The notes under the pieces are model-generated. The model had not been told where the DNA came from. It saw only the letters and a list, made by a program, of their open reading frames with translations, and did not search any database. From CAVQCJ01 sp963771835 (GTDB taxonomy: Bacteria > Actinomycetota > Actinomycetes > Prado026): 64,000 bases of DNA. Below, one piece after another: positions 51,282-59,988 of this stretch. The stretch covers positions 744,001 to 808,000 of the forward strand of contig CAVYVA010000001.1 of assembly GCA_963771835.1 (NCBI GenBank), written 5' to 3'. The position numbers and the translations under genes are program-made. The number at the start of each line of letters is the position of its first letter. Position 1 is the stretch's first letter.

Positions 51282-51512
51282 GTGACCACAGCTCTGGCAC
51301 CGAACACCAGCGCGCTGACCGCAGCCGACCGCTGCGACCGGTGTGGCGCGCAGGCGTACGTGCGCGCGAGCCTGGTGACCGGCGGCGAGCTGCTCTTCTG
51401 CGTCCACCACGCGAACGAGCACCGGCCGGCGCTCGAGGCCGCGGGAGCTGTGTTCTACGACGAGAGCGACCGCCTCGAGCCGAGTCCGACCGCCCAGGTC
51501 GAAGAGCGCTGA
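51282..51512 (+). CDS. DUF7455 small zinc-ribbon protein
   Basis: 76 aa from the GTG at 51282, preceded by GGAGGAG. The core ALTAADRCDRCGAQAYVRAS followed by GELLFCVHHANEH gives a CxxC plus CxxH metal site. This family is conserved in actinobacteria near parE or the main sigma factor; function unknown. The end of the protein is acidic. Confidence 0.85.
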   Translation: MTTALAPNTSALTAADRCDRCGAQAYVRASLVTGGELLFCVHHANEHRPALEAAGAVFYDESDRLEPSPTAQVEER

Positions 51513-51524
51513 CCGCCGCACCCT

Positions 51525-52322
51525 TCAGCCGGCGGGCCGGAACCGCCGCAGTCCGCCGGCCGGGATGAAGCCCACCCGCCGGTACAGCCGCTCCCCGGCG
51601 TCCGTCGCGTACATCCACACCGTGTCGACCGGGGCCGACGCGCCGGTCCTGGCCGCCGCCACCGCGAGCGCCGCCCCGTACCTGTGCCCGCGCTCAGCGG
51701 GAAGCACCCCCAGGCCGGACAGGTAGGCCGTTCCGCCGGCGAACCACACCAGCGCGCAGCCGACCGGCCGCCCGTCCACGCGGGCGACCAGGAACCGCCG
51801 CCTGGGCCGGTGCAGGTCCGCCTCCACGACCAGCGCCTCCGCCAGCTCCTGGTCCTCCATCCACCCGCCGTACGCGGCCCGCAGCTCGTCCACGTCTGTC
51901 GGTGGCCCGAGCTCGAGGCCGGGACCCTCGACCTCCTCGAGGGCCGCGGCCGCCGCGCGTCCCAGGGCGAGCACCGGCAGCCGGTCGGCGACGACGAGCC
52001 CGTGCGGCGCCGGGTCGAACCGGTCGGCGACCGGGTCGGGCAGGCAGAGCAGGAAGCCGCGGCCGCCGCCGCGCCCGCGCGCCCAGTCCAGGGCCGCGTC
52101 CAGCTCGGCGGGCACCGGCAGGGCGAGTCCGTGCATGAGTGCCGGACCCGACAGCGACACCTGGACCGACCACGGGTGCGGGACGCCCAGGTCGCTGGCC
52201 AGCACCGAGCCGAACGGCTCCACCGCACGGTGCGCGGCGCCGGTGCAGGCGAGCAGGTCGACCGCCGACCCGGCCTGGGCCGCCCGCAGGGCGAGGCGTT
52301 CGACGGTGCTTTCGGCATCCAC
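51525..52322 (-). CDS. GNAT-family acetyltransferase
   Basis: 265 aa from a GTG. The C-terminal half is a GNAT domain: RRFLVARVDGRPVGCALVWF, then YLSGLGVLPAERGHRYGAAL (acetyl-CoA loop) and TDAGERLYRRVGFIPAGGL. The N-terminal ~120 residues form a separate, degenerate region of similar fold (FLLCLPDPVADRF). Substrate unknown. GACGCT 7 nt upstream may be a leaderless -10. Confidence 0.75.
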   Translation of the reverse strand: MDAESTVERLALRAAQAGSAVDLLACTGAAHRAVEPFGSVLASDLGVPHPWSVQVSLSGPALMHGLALPVPAELDAALDWARGRGGGRGFLLCLPDPVADRFDPAPHGLVVADRLPVLALGRAAAAALEEVEGPGLELGPPTDVDELRAAYGGWMEDQELAEALVVEADLHRPRRRFLVARVDGRPVGCALVWFAGGTAYLSGLGVLPAERGHRYGAALAVAAARTGASAPVDTVWMYATDAGERLYRRVGFIPAGGLRRFRPAG

Positions 52323-52355
52323 GGCCGACAGCGTCGCAGACGGCCGGCCGCAGGG

Positions 52356-53171
52356 TCAGACCGGCGGCAGGGCCAGGTGCACCGAACCGGCCATCGCGCC
52401 CGCGCCGACCCGGGTCAGGCCCTGCTCGCGCAGCACCGCGGCCGTCTCGTCGTCCATCCGCGTCCAGGACGGTCCGGCCTCGACCCGGGTCAGGTCCCAG
52501 GCGAGCACCAGAGCCAGGAGCGCGGCCCCCAGCGCGGCGCCGGCGACCAGGTCCGAGAGCCAGTGGTAGTCCAGGTACAGCGAGGACGCGCACACCGCCA
52601 CCGCGGTGGCAGCCGCAGCTGCCACCAGCAGCCGGGCCGGCAGCCGCCCGCGGCCGTACGCGACGAGCAGGTAGGCGAGCAGGCCCCACGACACCACCGC
52701 GTTGGCGGCGTGCCCGGAGGGGAACTGGGACCCGCCCACGTACAGCAGGTCGTGCCCGGACAGCGGCTTGCTGCGGCCGACCGTCAGCTTCATGGCGCCG
52801 ACGACCAGGTTGAGCACCGCCAGCGCGACTCCGGTGACGACGAGCGGGCGCCACGCGCGGGCGCGCCAGGCCAGGTACGCCGCGACCACGACCAGCACCG
52901 CCCCGGCGACCGCCCGCTGGCCGAGCCGGTCGAAGACGAACGCGGCGGACAGCAGGGACGGCTGCGCGCGGTGCCAGGACCCGGACGCCAGCACGTCGTC
53001 CAGGTGGCGCAGCGGGCCGTCACCCAGGACGTCGGCGGTGACCGCGAGCACCGGGATGCAGCACAGCACCGCCCAGGAGACGAGTCGCTGGGCCATCTGC
53101 ACCTGCGCCGACCGTCCGTCCGACCCGGCGGCGAGCCGAGGCACAGCGCCAGCCGAGGTGACCGCTGGCAT
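52356..53171 (-). CDS. PAP2-family membrane phosphatase
   Basis: 271 aa from the ATG at 53169-53171 (GGAG 7 nt upstream); in-frame starts at 53225 and 53096 are alternatives. Five or six hydrophobic segments and the three PAP2 motifs: KLTVGRSKP, PSGHAA and SLYLDYHWLSD, with His residues for phospho-transfer. It probably dephosphorylates a lipid phosphate such as undecaprenyl diphosphate or phosphatidic acid. The C-terminal ~50 residues are soluble. Confidence 0.88.
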   Translation of the reverse strand: MPAVTSAGAVPRLAAGSDGRSAQVQMAQRLVSWAVLCCIPVLAVTADVLGDGPLRHLDDVLASGSWHRAQPSLLSAAFVFDRLGQRAVAGAVLVVVAAYLAWRARAWRPLVVTGVALAVLNLVVGAMKLTVGRSKPLSGHDLLYVGGSQFPSGHAANAVVSWGLLAYLLVAYGRGRLPARLLVAAAAATAVAVCASSLYLDYHWLSDLVAGAALGAALLALVLAWDLTRVEAGPSWTRMDDETAAVLREQGLTRVGAGAMAGSVHLALPPV

Positions 53172-53377
53172 CGGTGGACTCCCTGGACTCGTCGGCTGTG
53201 CTCCGTGACCTTCCTTCCCCTGCAACGAGCCGGCACGCCTCGCTGTGCTCGCTGAGGCGGGTGCGATGGCTCACACAGCGGACGCTCAGGTTCGGGTCTC
53301 GGCTCTTCCGGATGCTCCCGTCCGGGCGGCGCGCCCGGTGTACCTTGCGCGCAGGGCGGCGAGGTGAGGGGGCTCAC

Positions 53378-54160
53378 ATGAGCGGTCGGTGGGCCGGCGC
53401 GCGCAGTCGCGCAGCGCGGGTGGCGACGGTGCTGGTGACCGCTGTCGGGAGCATGACGTACGTGGCCTCGGCGACGCCGGCCCATGCCGCGGTCGACACC
53501 GGCCTGGTGCTCGGGTACGGCTTCGAGCGGCTCGGTGCCGGCCTGGTGACCGACTCGTCGCCCTCGCACCTGGACGGGACGCGGTCCGGGTCGCCGGCAC
53601 TTCCCGGGCAGGCGGCCGGACCCCAGGGCCACGGCAAGGCGCTGCTGTTCGACTCGGCGCAGCACCAGTTCGTCGACGCCGGCGACGCGGCCGCGCTCGA
53701 CGTCGACCACTTCACGCTGGCCGCCTGGGTCCGCTACACCCCGAACGTCCACGACGACCGCTGGGAGATCCTGGAGAAGGCCGGCGCGTACTGGATGAAC
53801 ATCCGCACCGACACCCGGCAGCTGCGCTTCGGCGGTTTCTTCGGCGGGTGCAGCGGCAGCAACCACTGGTTCTACCTGGACAGCAAGAAGGTCCTGCCGG
53901 CCAGCACCTGGGTGCACGTCGCCGGCACCTACGACGGGAAGATGCTGCGGATCTTCGTGAACGGCGTGCAGAACGCGGCCCTCGCGGTCACCGGGACGAC
54001 CTGCGCCAACACCGAGCCGCTCGGCATCGGGGCGAAGAACCGCACCGCGACCGGCGTGGTCGAGGCGTACTTCGACGGCCGCATCGACGACCTGCGGGTC
54101 TACGGCCGGGCGCTGTCCGGCGCGGAGATCAAGACCGTCCGGACCACCCCGCTGACCTGA
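53378..54160 (+). CDS. Secreted LamG/concanavalin-like protein
   Basis: 260 aa from the ATG at 53378. A Sec signal peptide (RVATVLVTAVGSMTYVASAT, then AHA|A) is followed by one LamG-like jelly-roll domain filling the rest: HFTLAAWVRYTPNVHDDRWE, WVHVAGTYDGKMLRIFVNGV, YFDGRIDDLRVYGRALSGAE. Two cysteine pairs could form disulfides. Such domains bind carbohydrate or protein; there is no catalytic domain. It stands alone. Confidence 0.88.
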   Translation: MSGRWAGARSRAARVATVLVTAVGSMTYVASATPAHAAVDTGLVLGYGFERLGAGLVTDSSPSHLDGTRSGSPALPGQAAGPQGHGKALLFDSAQHQFVDAGDAAALDVDHFTLAAWVRYTPNVHDDRWEILEKAGAYWMNIRTDTRQLRFGGFFGGCSGSNHWFYLDSKKVLPASTWVHVAGTYDGKMLRIFVNGVQNAALAVTGTTCANTEPLGIGAKNRTATGVVEAYFDGRIDDLRVYGRALSGAEIKTVRTTPLT

Positions 54161-54170
54161 CGGTCTGCGC

Positions 54171-56045
54171 CTACGTCCCGGCCGGCTGCGCGGTCGCCGG
54201 CTGCCGCCGCGGTGCGGGCAGGACCTGGCTGCGCGGGCGGCGCAGGTCGGCCCGCGCCACCGAGCCTCGGGTCTGCCAGTTCCACACCGGGGCGAGCCCG
54301 GTGTCCTCGTCGAGGACCCGGACCAGGACGCGGATCTGGTCCTCGTCGATCCCGGCCGCCTCGAGCCGGCTGAAGTGGCTGGCCAGGGCCGGCGACCCGA
54401 CCCGGGGGTCGATCTGGTCCGGCGGGAACGCTTTCAGCAGGTCCGTCGCGTTCCGCACGCCGAGCTGGCGGAGCGCCAACCGGGTCCGGGTGCCGGCCCG
54501 GTTCCCGGCGACCACCGAGCCGTGGACCCGCGACTCGTGGCCGGCCGCCTTCGCGTCGGGGGACAGTTCCTCGGACGGCGCCTGCCTGGCCGTGCGCCGC
54601 TCGGCACGACCACGCTCGATCCGGTCCAGGTGCAGGTACAGGTGGGCCTGGTCCACCCAGTCGACCAGCCGCCCGACCGGGACGCGGGTGTGCAGGATGA
54701 CGTCCACCAGGTTCGCGGTCGCGAGGTTCTCCATGTCCTCGATGCCCTCCTCGACCAGCCGCGTCTCGTACCAGATGTTGAGGCCGTCGAGCTGGTTGAG
54801 CGGGTAGTCCGGGGTCAGCTGCGGCACCGCCACCCGCAGCGCCGCGGCGGCGGTCCGGTAGAGCGCCTGGAACGCGATGATCGGGAAGATGCCGACGACG
54901 AACGCGACGACGGCCTCCACGTTGGGCTGCCCGGCGGGGCCGAGGATCTGGTGCAGCGCGATCACCGTGATCAGGACGACGACGATGCGCAGGATCGCGC
55001 TCGCGTACGCGCTCGGGCGCAGGTCGCTGGCGAAGAACCGCCGCGTCAGGCTCTGCGCGATGAAGACGTACGCACCGAGGAAGCCGAACTTGACCATGTC
55101 CCCCACCGAGGTGGGGTCGTCGGCGAACGCCGTCTGCCAGAACAGCGCGGTGAAGCCAGCGGACAGGATGATCGAGATGAGGAACACCGGGAACATCGTC
55201 TCGGCGGTCACCGAGAAGTTCGTCCGCAGCTCGGACGCCGCGCTCACCGAACGCCCGTAGAACGCGTTGAACTTCTGCCGGTAGATGTTGTTCTGCTCCG
55301 AGTGCAGGTAGCCGCGTCCGGCGATCCACTCCTCGAAGTACTCGGAGTTCTTCGGCGGGCACGGCAGGAACTCGGGGCGGTCCAGCCCGAGCCGGTGCAG
55401 GTTCAGCACGTACTCGCCCCACAGCGCACCCGCCCGCTGCCCGAGGAACCGGACGTACAGCCAGCCGGGCAGGAACGACAGGGTCCAGATCGTGAAGACC
55501 TTCAACGCGACCGCAGTGCCGTCGAACGGGTCCAGGGCCGGGTTGGGCCGTGGGGCGCCCACGTACACCGTGATCATCGGGATGGCGATCAGCACGTTCA
55601 TCCACAGCACGGCGGTCTTGCGGGCCAGCCACCCGTCGCCGGCGGCACGGCGCGCCTGGCGGAACCGGGTCTGCCGGGGTGGCAGCACCTTCTGCGCGTC
55701 GGGTGCGGAGTCCTCGCCGACCAGCAGGCGCCAGAGCATGTCCCGGCAGTGGACCCCGGTGTCCGCATCGAGGGCTTCGGTCAGCGCCCGGGTCAGCGCC
55801 GCCCGCTCGCGCGGGCCGTCGCCCTTGGCCACCAGCTCCTGCAGCCCGGGGTTGGCGGCGAGCAGGTCCCGGAGCTCCTGCTCGACCGCGGCCGGCATGT
55901 CGGCGTCGTGGTTGCCAAGCCACAGGGCGTACCGGCGGCGCTCGGTGGGGATGTGCACCAGATGGTCCTGCGCGTTGTTCTGCGACGCGGGCAGCAGGTA
56001 CGCGAGCCGGTCGGCCAGGACGCTGGCCTTGTCGGTGGTGTCCAC
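54171..56045 (-). CDS. Large membrane protein of unknown family
   Basis: 624 aa from the GTG at 56043-56045, with GGAGG 4 nt upstream. A soluble N-terminal part (about 1-150, YALWLGNHDADMPAAVEQEL) precedes at least six hydrophobic segments (VLWMNVLIAIPMITVYVGA; FTIWTLSFLPGWLYVRFLG; MFPVFLISIILSAGFTALFW; LRIVVVLITVIALHQILG; VVAFVVGIFPIIAFQAL). Between them lies a conserved-looking loop, SEQNNIYRQKFNAFYGRSVS. A C-terminal soluble part contains a helix-hairpin-helix-like LALRQLGVRNATDLLKAFP. I do not recognise the family and assign no function. A perfect palindrome lies 26-39 nt upstream of the start. Confidence 0.75.
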   Translation of the reverse strand: MDTTDKASVLADRLAYLLPASQNNAQDHLVHIPTERRRYALWLGNHDADMPAAVEQELRDLLAANPGLQELVAKGDGPRERAALTRALTEALDADTGVHCRDMLWRLLVGEDSAPDAQKVLPPRQTRFRQARRAAGDGWLARKTAVLWMNVLIAIPMITVYVGAPRPNPALDPFDGTAVALKVFTIWTLSFLPGWLYVRFLGQRAGALWGEYVLNLHRLGLDRPEFLPCPPKNSEYFEEWIAGRGYLHSEQNNIYRQKFNAFYGRSVSAASELRTNFSVTAETMFPVFLISIILSAGFTALFWQTAFADDPTSVGDMVKFGFLGAYVFIAQSLTRRFFASDLRPSAYASAILRIVVVLITVIALHQILGPAGQPNVEAVVAFVVGIFPIIAFQALYRTAAAALRVAVPQLTPDYPLNQLDGLNIWYETRLVEEGIEDMENLATANLVDVILHTRVPVGRLVDWVDQAHLYLHLDRIERGRAERRTARQAPSEELSPDAKAAGHESRVHGSVVAGNRAGTRTRLALRQLGVRNATDLLKAFPPDQIDPRVGSPALASHFSRLEAAGIDEDQIRVLVRVLDEDTGLAPVWNWQTRGSVARADLRRPRSQVLPAPRRQPATAQPAGT

Positions 56046-56070
56046 CCGTCCTCCAGATGGTCGGAGGCCA

Positions 56071-56084
56071 CAGTCAGGTGACTG
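56071..56084. promoter_or_regulatory. Palindrome upstream of the unknown membrane protein
   Basis: CAGTCA-GG-TGACTG, 6-bp perfect arms, 26 nt before the minus-strand GTG. Its position suits an operator. The half-site differs from the TetR operators described above. Confidence 0.4.
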
Positions 56085-56192
56085 ACCGTCGCCGGACGGC
56101 CACCCAGGGTCATTGCGGGTCATCGTGCCATCCGCGGGGCGTCTGCGACAGGCCACGGTCCGGGATTCACCCCTGTGCGGGCGCGTCGCATC

Positions 56193-56235
56193 GCTCAGCG
56201 GATCGACAGCAGGTCGGCAGGCACGGCTCAGCGGA
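56193..56235 (+). repeat. Two direct repeats of GCTCAGCGGA, 33 bp apart
   Basis: Copies at 56193-56202 and 56226-56235. The 33-bp spacing equals about three helical turns, upstream of the zinc-ribbon gene. Confidence 0.35.
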
Positions 56236-56298
56236 CTCTCAGCGCGGGCTCGCATCCTCGACGCAGCTGAATGACCCACGGTCGAACGGACAGGCATC

Positions 56299-56649
56299 GT
56301 GATCGAGATCCAGAGCATCTGCGCCGAGTGCGGCACCGAGCTGAGCCTCGCCCCGGACGACCTGGTGCTGCTCGTCCCCACCGAGGAGGCCGAGGACCGC
56401 ACGGCCCGCCTCGTGCACGGCTGCGCGGAGTGCGGAGCCACCACGGTCCGGCCCATCCCGGCGAGGCTGGGCCGGGTGCTGATCGCCCAAGGCGTCCCCA
56501 GCCTGCCCGACCTCGAGCTCCAGCCGGCTGTGGTGCGGCACCCGGAGAACCCGCCGGAGGGCAGCCGATGGTCGGCGGACGACCTCATCGAGCTGCACGA
56601 GCTGCTGGCCAGGGACGACTGGTACGAGGAGCTCATCGACGCCGCGTGA
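56299..56649 (+). CDS. Hypothetical zinc-ribbon protein
   Basis: 116 aa from a GTG. Two CxxC pairs (SICAECGTEL and HGCAECGATT) about 33 residues apart form a likely zinc ribbon; the C-terminal part (SADDLIELHELLARDDWYEE) is helical and acidic. No family name recognised. It diverges from the unknown membrane protein, with a 253-nt intergenic region that holds one palindrome and one direct-repeat pair. Confidence 0.65.
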   Translation: MIEIQSICAECGTELSLAPDDLVLLVPTEEAEDRTARLVHGCAECGATTVRPIPARLGRVLIAQGVPSLPDLELQPAVVRHPENPPEGSRWSADDLIELHELLARDDWYEELIDAA

Positions 56650-56817
56650 CGCGTCTCACCCGGGGTTCGGCGTCACCCGGTCACTTCGCGGCCCTCTCAC
56701 CAGTGCCAGGCAGCAAGCCTGCTCACACGGAACTGGTGATCCCCGATCTCCGCGCAGCGCACCCTCCCGTCCCCGGTACGACTCGTCCCCGCCGTCGGCC
56801 CGACCCGGCACCGGTAT

Positions 56818-58110
56818 GTGCCCGTCGCCGTCAAGCTGACCGCGTCGCTCGTCGCGGCAGCCGCGTGGGTCGTGCTGTCGGTCTGGTGGTCGATCCCGTG
56901 GCTGGCCTCCCTCGAGCAGGTCGTGCCGGCGCCGGTCGCGGTCGCCGTCGTCGCCCTGGTCGCCTACCTGCCGGGCGGGCTGGTGGCGTTCCTCGCGGTG
57001 AGCCTGCTCCTGGACCGGCAGCCGCCCATGACCGTCGCCGACCCGGTGGCGCCCGTGACGATCGTGATCGCCGCCCGCAACGAAGCGGCGGGCATGTCCG
57101 CCACGCTCACGCATCTCGCCCGCCAGGACTACCGCGGGCCGGTCACGGTGATCCTCGCCGACAACGGTTCGACGGACGGCACCGTCGACGAGGCGCGCCG
57201 GGCCGCACACCTGCTCGACCTCGAGCTGCTCGTCATGTCCGAGCCCACGCCGGGCAAGAGCTTCGCGCTCAACCGCGCACTGACAGCGGTGACGACCGAG
57301 TACGTGGTGACGGTGGACGCGGACACCCTGCTGCACCCCGAGGCCCTGCGCCGGCTGGTCGGGCGTCTGGAGAGCTCACCCGGCGATGTCGTCGCTGTCG
57401 CCGGGTCGGTGCTGGTGCGCAACAGCCGGAGCACGGTGTGGACCCGGCTGCAGGAGTGGGACTACTTCCTGGGCATCGCCGCGGTCAAGCGCATGCAGGG
57501 CCTGTACGGCTCGACGCTCGTCGCGCAGGGTGCGTTCAGCCTCTACCGGACCGAGGCGGTCCGTGCAGCCGGTGGTTGGCCGGACGCGATCGGCGAGGAC
57601 ATCGTGGTGACCTGGCAGCTGATGCGCGTCGGCGCGCGCGTGTACTTCGAGCCGACGGCGGTCGCGTTCACCGACGCGCCCGATCGGCTTCGGCCGCTGT
57701 TCCGGCAGCGGTCGAGGTGGGCGCGCGGGATGGTCGAAGGCCTGCGCCGGGTGCCGCCGTGGCGGCAGCGCCGGCGCATGGCCGGCGTGGTCGCCTCGGT
57801 CAACCTGCTGATCCCGCTGCTCGACATCGGCTACGCGGTGGTGTGGCTGCCCGGTCTGGTGCTCGCGCTGTTCGGGTTCCCGTACATCGTGGGCTTGTGG
57901 ACGCTCGCGGTCCTGCCGGTCACTGTCGCCGTCTACGGCTCACTGCACAGCTGGCAGGTGCGGCACGTCTTCGGGCCGCTGGGACTGACCGTGCGCCGTA
58001 ACCGCTGGGCGTTCGTCGGCTTCCTGCTCGGCTACCAGGCGATCATGTCGCCGGCCGCACTGGTCGGCTACGGCCAGGAGCTGGCCGGCACCCGGCGCCG
58101 CTGGAAGTAG
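56818..58110 (+). CDS. Processive GT2 glycosyltransferase (PgaC/IcaA-like)
   Basis: 430 aa from a GTG. Two N-terminal membrane segments (about 5-60) precede the catalytic domain: TIVIAARNEAAGMSATLTHL, ILADNGSTDG, VTVDADTLLHPEAL (DxD), IGEDIVVTWQLM in place of the usual TED, and RQRSRWARGM (Q/RxxRW). Three or four membrane segments follow. This is the layout of poly-N-acetylglucosamine or cellulose-like synthases. The polymer is unknown; no pgaA/B/D partner lies nearby. Confidence 0.87.
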   Translation: MPVAVKLTASLVAAAAWVVLSVWWSIPWLASLEQVVPAPVAVAVVALVAYLPGGLVAFLAVSLLLDRQPPMTVADPVAPVTIVIAARNEAAGMSATLTHLARQDYRGPVTVILADNGSTDGTVDEARRAAHLLDLELLVMSEPTPGKSFALNRALTAVTTEYVVTVDADTLLHPEALRRLVGRLESSPGDVVAVAGSVLVRNSRSTVWTRLQEWDYFLGIAAVKRMQGLYGSTLVAQGAFSLYRTEAVRAAGGWPDAIGEDIVVTWQLMRVGARVYFEPTAVAFTDAPDRLRPLFRQRSRWARGMVEGLRRVPPWRQRRRMAGVVASVNLLIPLLDIGYAVVWLPGLVLALFGFPYIVGLWTLAVLPVTVAVYGSLHSWQVRHVFGPLGLTVRRNRWAFVGFLLGYQAIMSPAALVGYGQELAGTRRRWK

Positions 58111-58112
58111 CC

Positions 58113-58304
58113 GCGGCCAGCATCGGCCATCCCGTCCCGGACGCGCTGGCCGACCGGCTCGACGACGCTTCGTACGGCCTGCCGCCGGTGGTGTCCCGAG
58201 CATCCGCCGGCGTGAAGGACACCGCCGCCGGGTGGACGAAGGCGATCCCGCGGCTCAGACCGGCGTTCGCCGACTACGGCCGCGCCCGCACCTGGGACCG
58301 GTAG
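58113..58304 (+). pseudogene. Coding-like remnant after the GT2 gene
   Basis: In this frame the sequence reads AASIGHPVPDALADRLDDAS, then YGLPPVVSRASAGVKDTAAG and WTKAIPRLRPAFADYGRA ending RTWDR and TAG. The codon pattern is that of a real C-terminus, but no start codon with a ribosome site precedes it; the frame opens inside the GT2 gene. It may be the 3' remnant of a lost gene. I do not recognise it. Confidence 0.3.
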
Positions 58305-58307
58305 GGG

Positions 58308-59936
58308 CTAGGTCGTGGCGGGTGCCTGCTCGGCGGCCTCTTTCGCCGCCGCGGACGGCCCACGGACCTGCCGGGCCGCGGCGACTCCTTCGGCTCCGCC
58401 GGCGTCCTCGTGGGCGATCATCCGCCCATCGGCGATGGCGCCGGTGAACGCGGCGTAGTCCTGCTCCGACTGGTCGGCGTAGGACTCGGCGAACGCCACG
58501 ACGGCCTTGTCGAAGGACTTGCCGGTCCCCAGGTAGGCCGAGACCGCGATCGCGTCCCCGGACCGAGCGTGGGCCCGAGCCAGGGTGTGCCCGCACAGCA
58601 GGGCGTACCGCCGCAGCCGCTCAGCGTCCAGCGACGCCGGCTCCGGTGACCACTTCATGTCGCGCAGCTGGCGCACGTAGAAGCTGCGGCCGGCCGGTCC
58701 GTCGATCCAGCCCAGGAAGGAGTCGCTGGCCGCCTGCATGAGCCGCTGCCCGGTGACCACCCGGTGGCCGTGCTTGGTGAACACCGACTTGCGCGTGTAC
58801 GCCTCCAGCACGGACGCCTGCGCCTGCTTGACCTGCAGCACCATCAGGTCGTCCTCGTCCCGACCACGGAGCAGCAGCACGAACGCCAGCAGCCCGACGC
58901 TGCCCACACCGACCACCTTGTGACCCATGTCGACGATCTCGTACCGCTTCAGCAGCTCCTGCCGGTCGTCCTGCAGCGTGCCTCGGTACTCGCGGAACAG
59001 TGAGTTGATCATGCCTGCGGTGCCGGCGCTGATGTCCAGCCGGGTCAGCAGCGGCGGCTGGTTGCGGAAGCGGCGGTGCCCGTCCACGACCTCGGTGATC
59101 TTCTCGATCGCCGACCAGGCGTCGCGAAGGCGGGCCTTCGCCACGGCCCCTTGGACCGTCGCCTCCGCTCGGGCGTCCTGCTTGGCCCGCTGCTTCCCCT
59201 TGCCGCCGGGCAGCTGCTGGATCGCTTGGACCAGCCCTCCGACGTCGATCCGGTCGTACCAGATCGCGATCTCCGGTTTCTCCGCGAAGGCCGCCATGGA
59301 CTCCCGGTAGGAGGCGCTCGCCGCCTCCGCGGCGGCCCACCCCGCCTTCTGCGGGAACCCGCTGTCCCGCGCAGCGAGCACGAACGACGTCGCCAGCCGC
59401 TTCACGTCCCACTCGAACGGACCCGGGTTGGTCTCGTCGAAGTCGTTGACGTCGAACACGACCGACCGGTCCGGGGCCCCGAACAGGCCGAAGTTGGACA
59501 GGTGCGCGTCACCGCACAGCTGCACGTCCAGGCCGCTGCGCGGCATCACCGCCAGGTCCGCGGCCATCAGCAGCGCCGCCCCCCGGTAGAAGGCGAACGC
59601 ACTCGTCGCCATCCGCTCGTGCCGCACCGGGACCAGCTCCTGCACACGAGAGGTCTCCTGCCCCGCCAGCAACGCCACCGGATCGGCCCGACCGGCTGGG
59701 GGCTCCCAGCCCGCCAGCTGTTCGCGCGGAGTCTGCGCCCGCGCCACCCGGCCTTGGCGCTGCCGCTCCGCAACCGTCGGGTGCGGCACCACCTTCTGGG
59801 CGGCCGCCCTGCCGAGCCGCTGACGGATCGCCTCCATCTGCCCCACGAGGTCCTCGCCGACCACGTCGGGCACCGTGGCCACCCCCCGCAAGTCGATGGA
59901 TGTCTCTGCGCCGGCTGGCTTCTCGTCCTGGCTCAT
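58308..59936 (-). CDS. DUF2252 family protein
   Basis: About 542 aa from the ATG at 59934-59936 (MSQDEKPAGA); ATG 59948 and GTG 59972 are alternatives and none has a clear ribosome site. Kinase-like motifs are visible: LDVQLCGDAHLSNFGLFG (HGDxHxxN-like catalytic loop), VVFDVNDFDETNPGPFEWD (DFD) and a C-terminal YALLCGHTLARAHARSGD. DUF2252 proteins share an aminoglycoside-phosphotransferase-like fold; their substrate is unknown. It stands alone. Confidence 0.87.
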   Translation of the reverse strand: MSQDEKPAGAETSIDLRGVATVPDVVGEDLVGQMEAIRQRLGRAAAQKVVPHPTVAERQRQGRVARAQTPREQLAGWEPPAGRADPVALLAGQETSRVQELVPVRHERMATSAFAFYRGAALLMAADLAVMPRSGLDVQLCGDAHLSNFGLFGAPDRSVVFDVNDFDETNPGPFEWDVKRLATSFVLAARDSGFPQKAGWAAAEAASASYRESMAAFAEKPEIAIWYDRIDVGGLVQAIQQLPGGKGKQRAKQDARAEATVQGAVAKARLRDAWSAIEKITEVVDGHRRFRNQPPLLTRLDISAGTAGMINSLFREYRGTLQDDRQELLKRYEIVDMGHKVVGVGSVGLLAFVLLLRGRDEDDLMVLQVKQAQASVLEAYTRKSVFTKHGHRVVTGQRLMQAASDSFLGWIDGPAGRSFYVRQLRDMKWSPEPASLDAERLRRYALLCGHTLARAHARSGDAIAVSAYLGTGKSFDKAVVAFAESYADQSEQDYAAFTGAIADGRMIAHEDAGGAEGVAAARQVRGPSAAAKEAAEQAPATT

Positions 59937-59988
59937 ACGGCGCAACATACGCCGCGACGGCCGGACGCTCACCGGGCCTGACTGCGCC

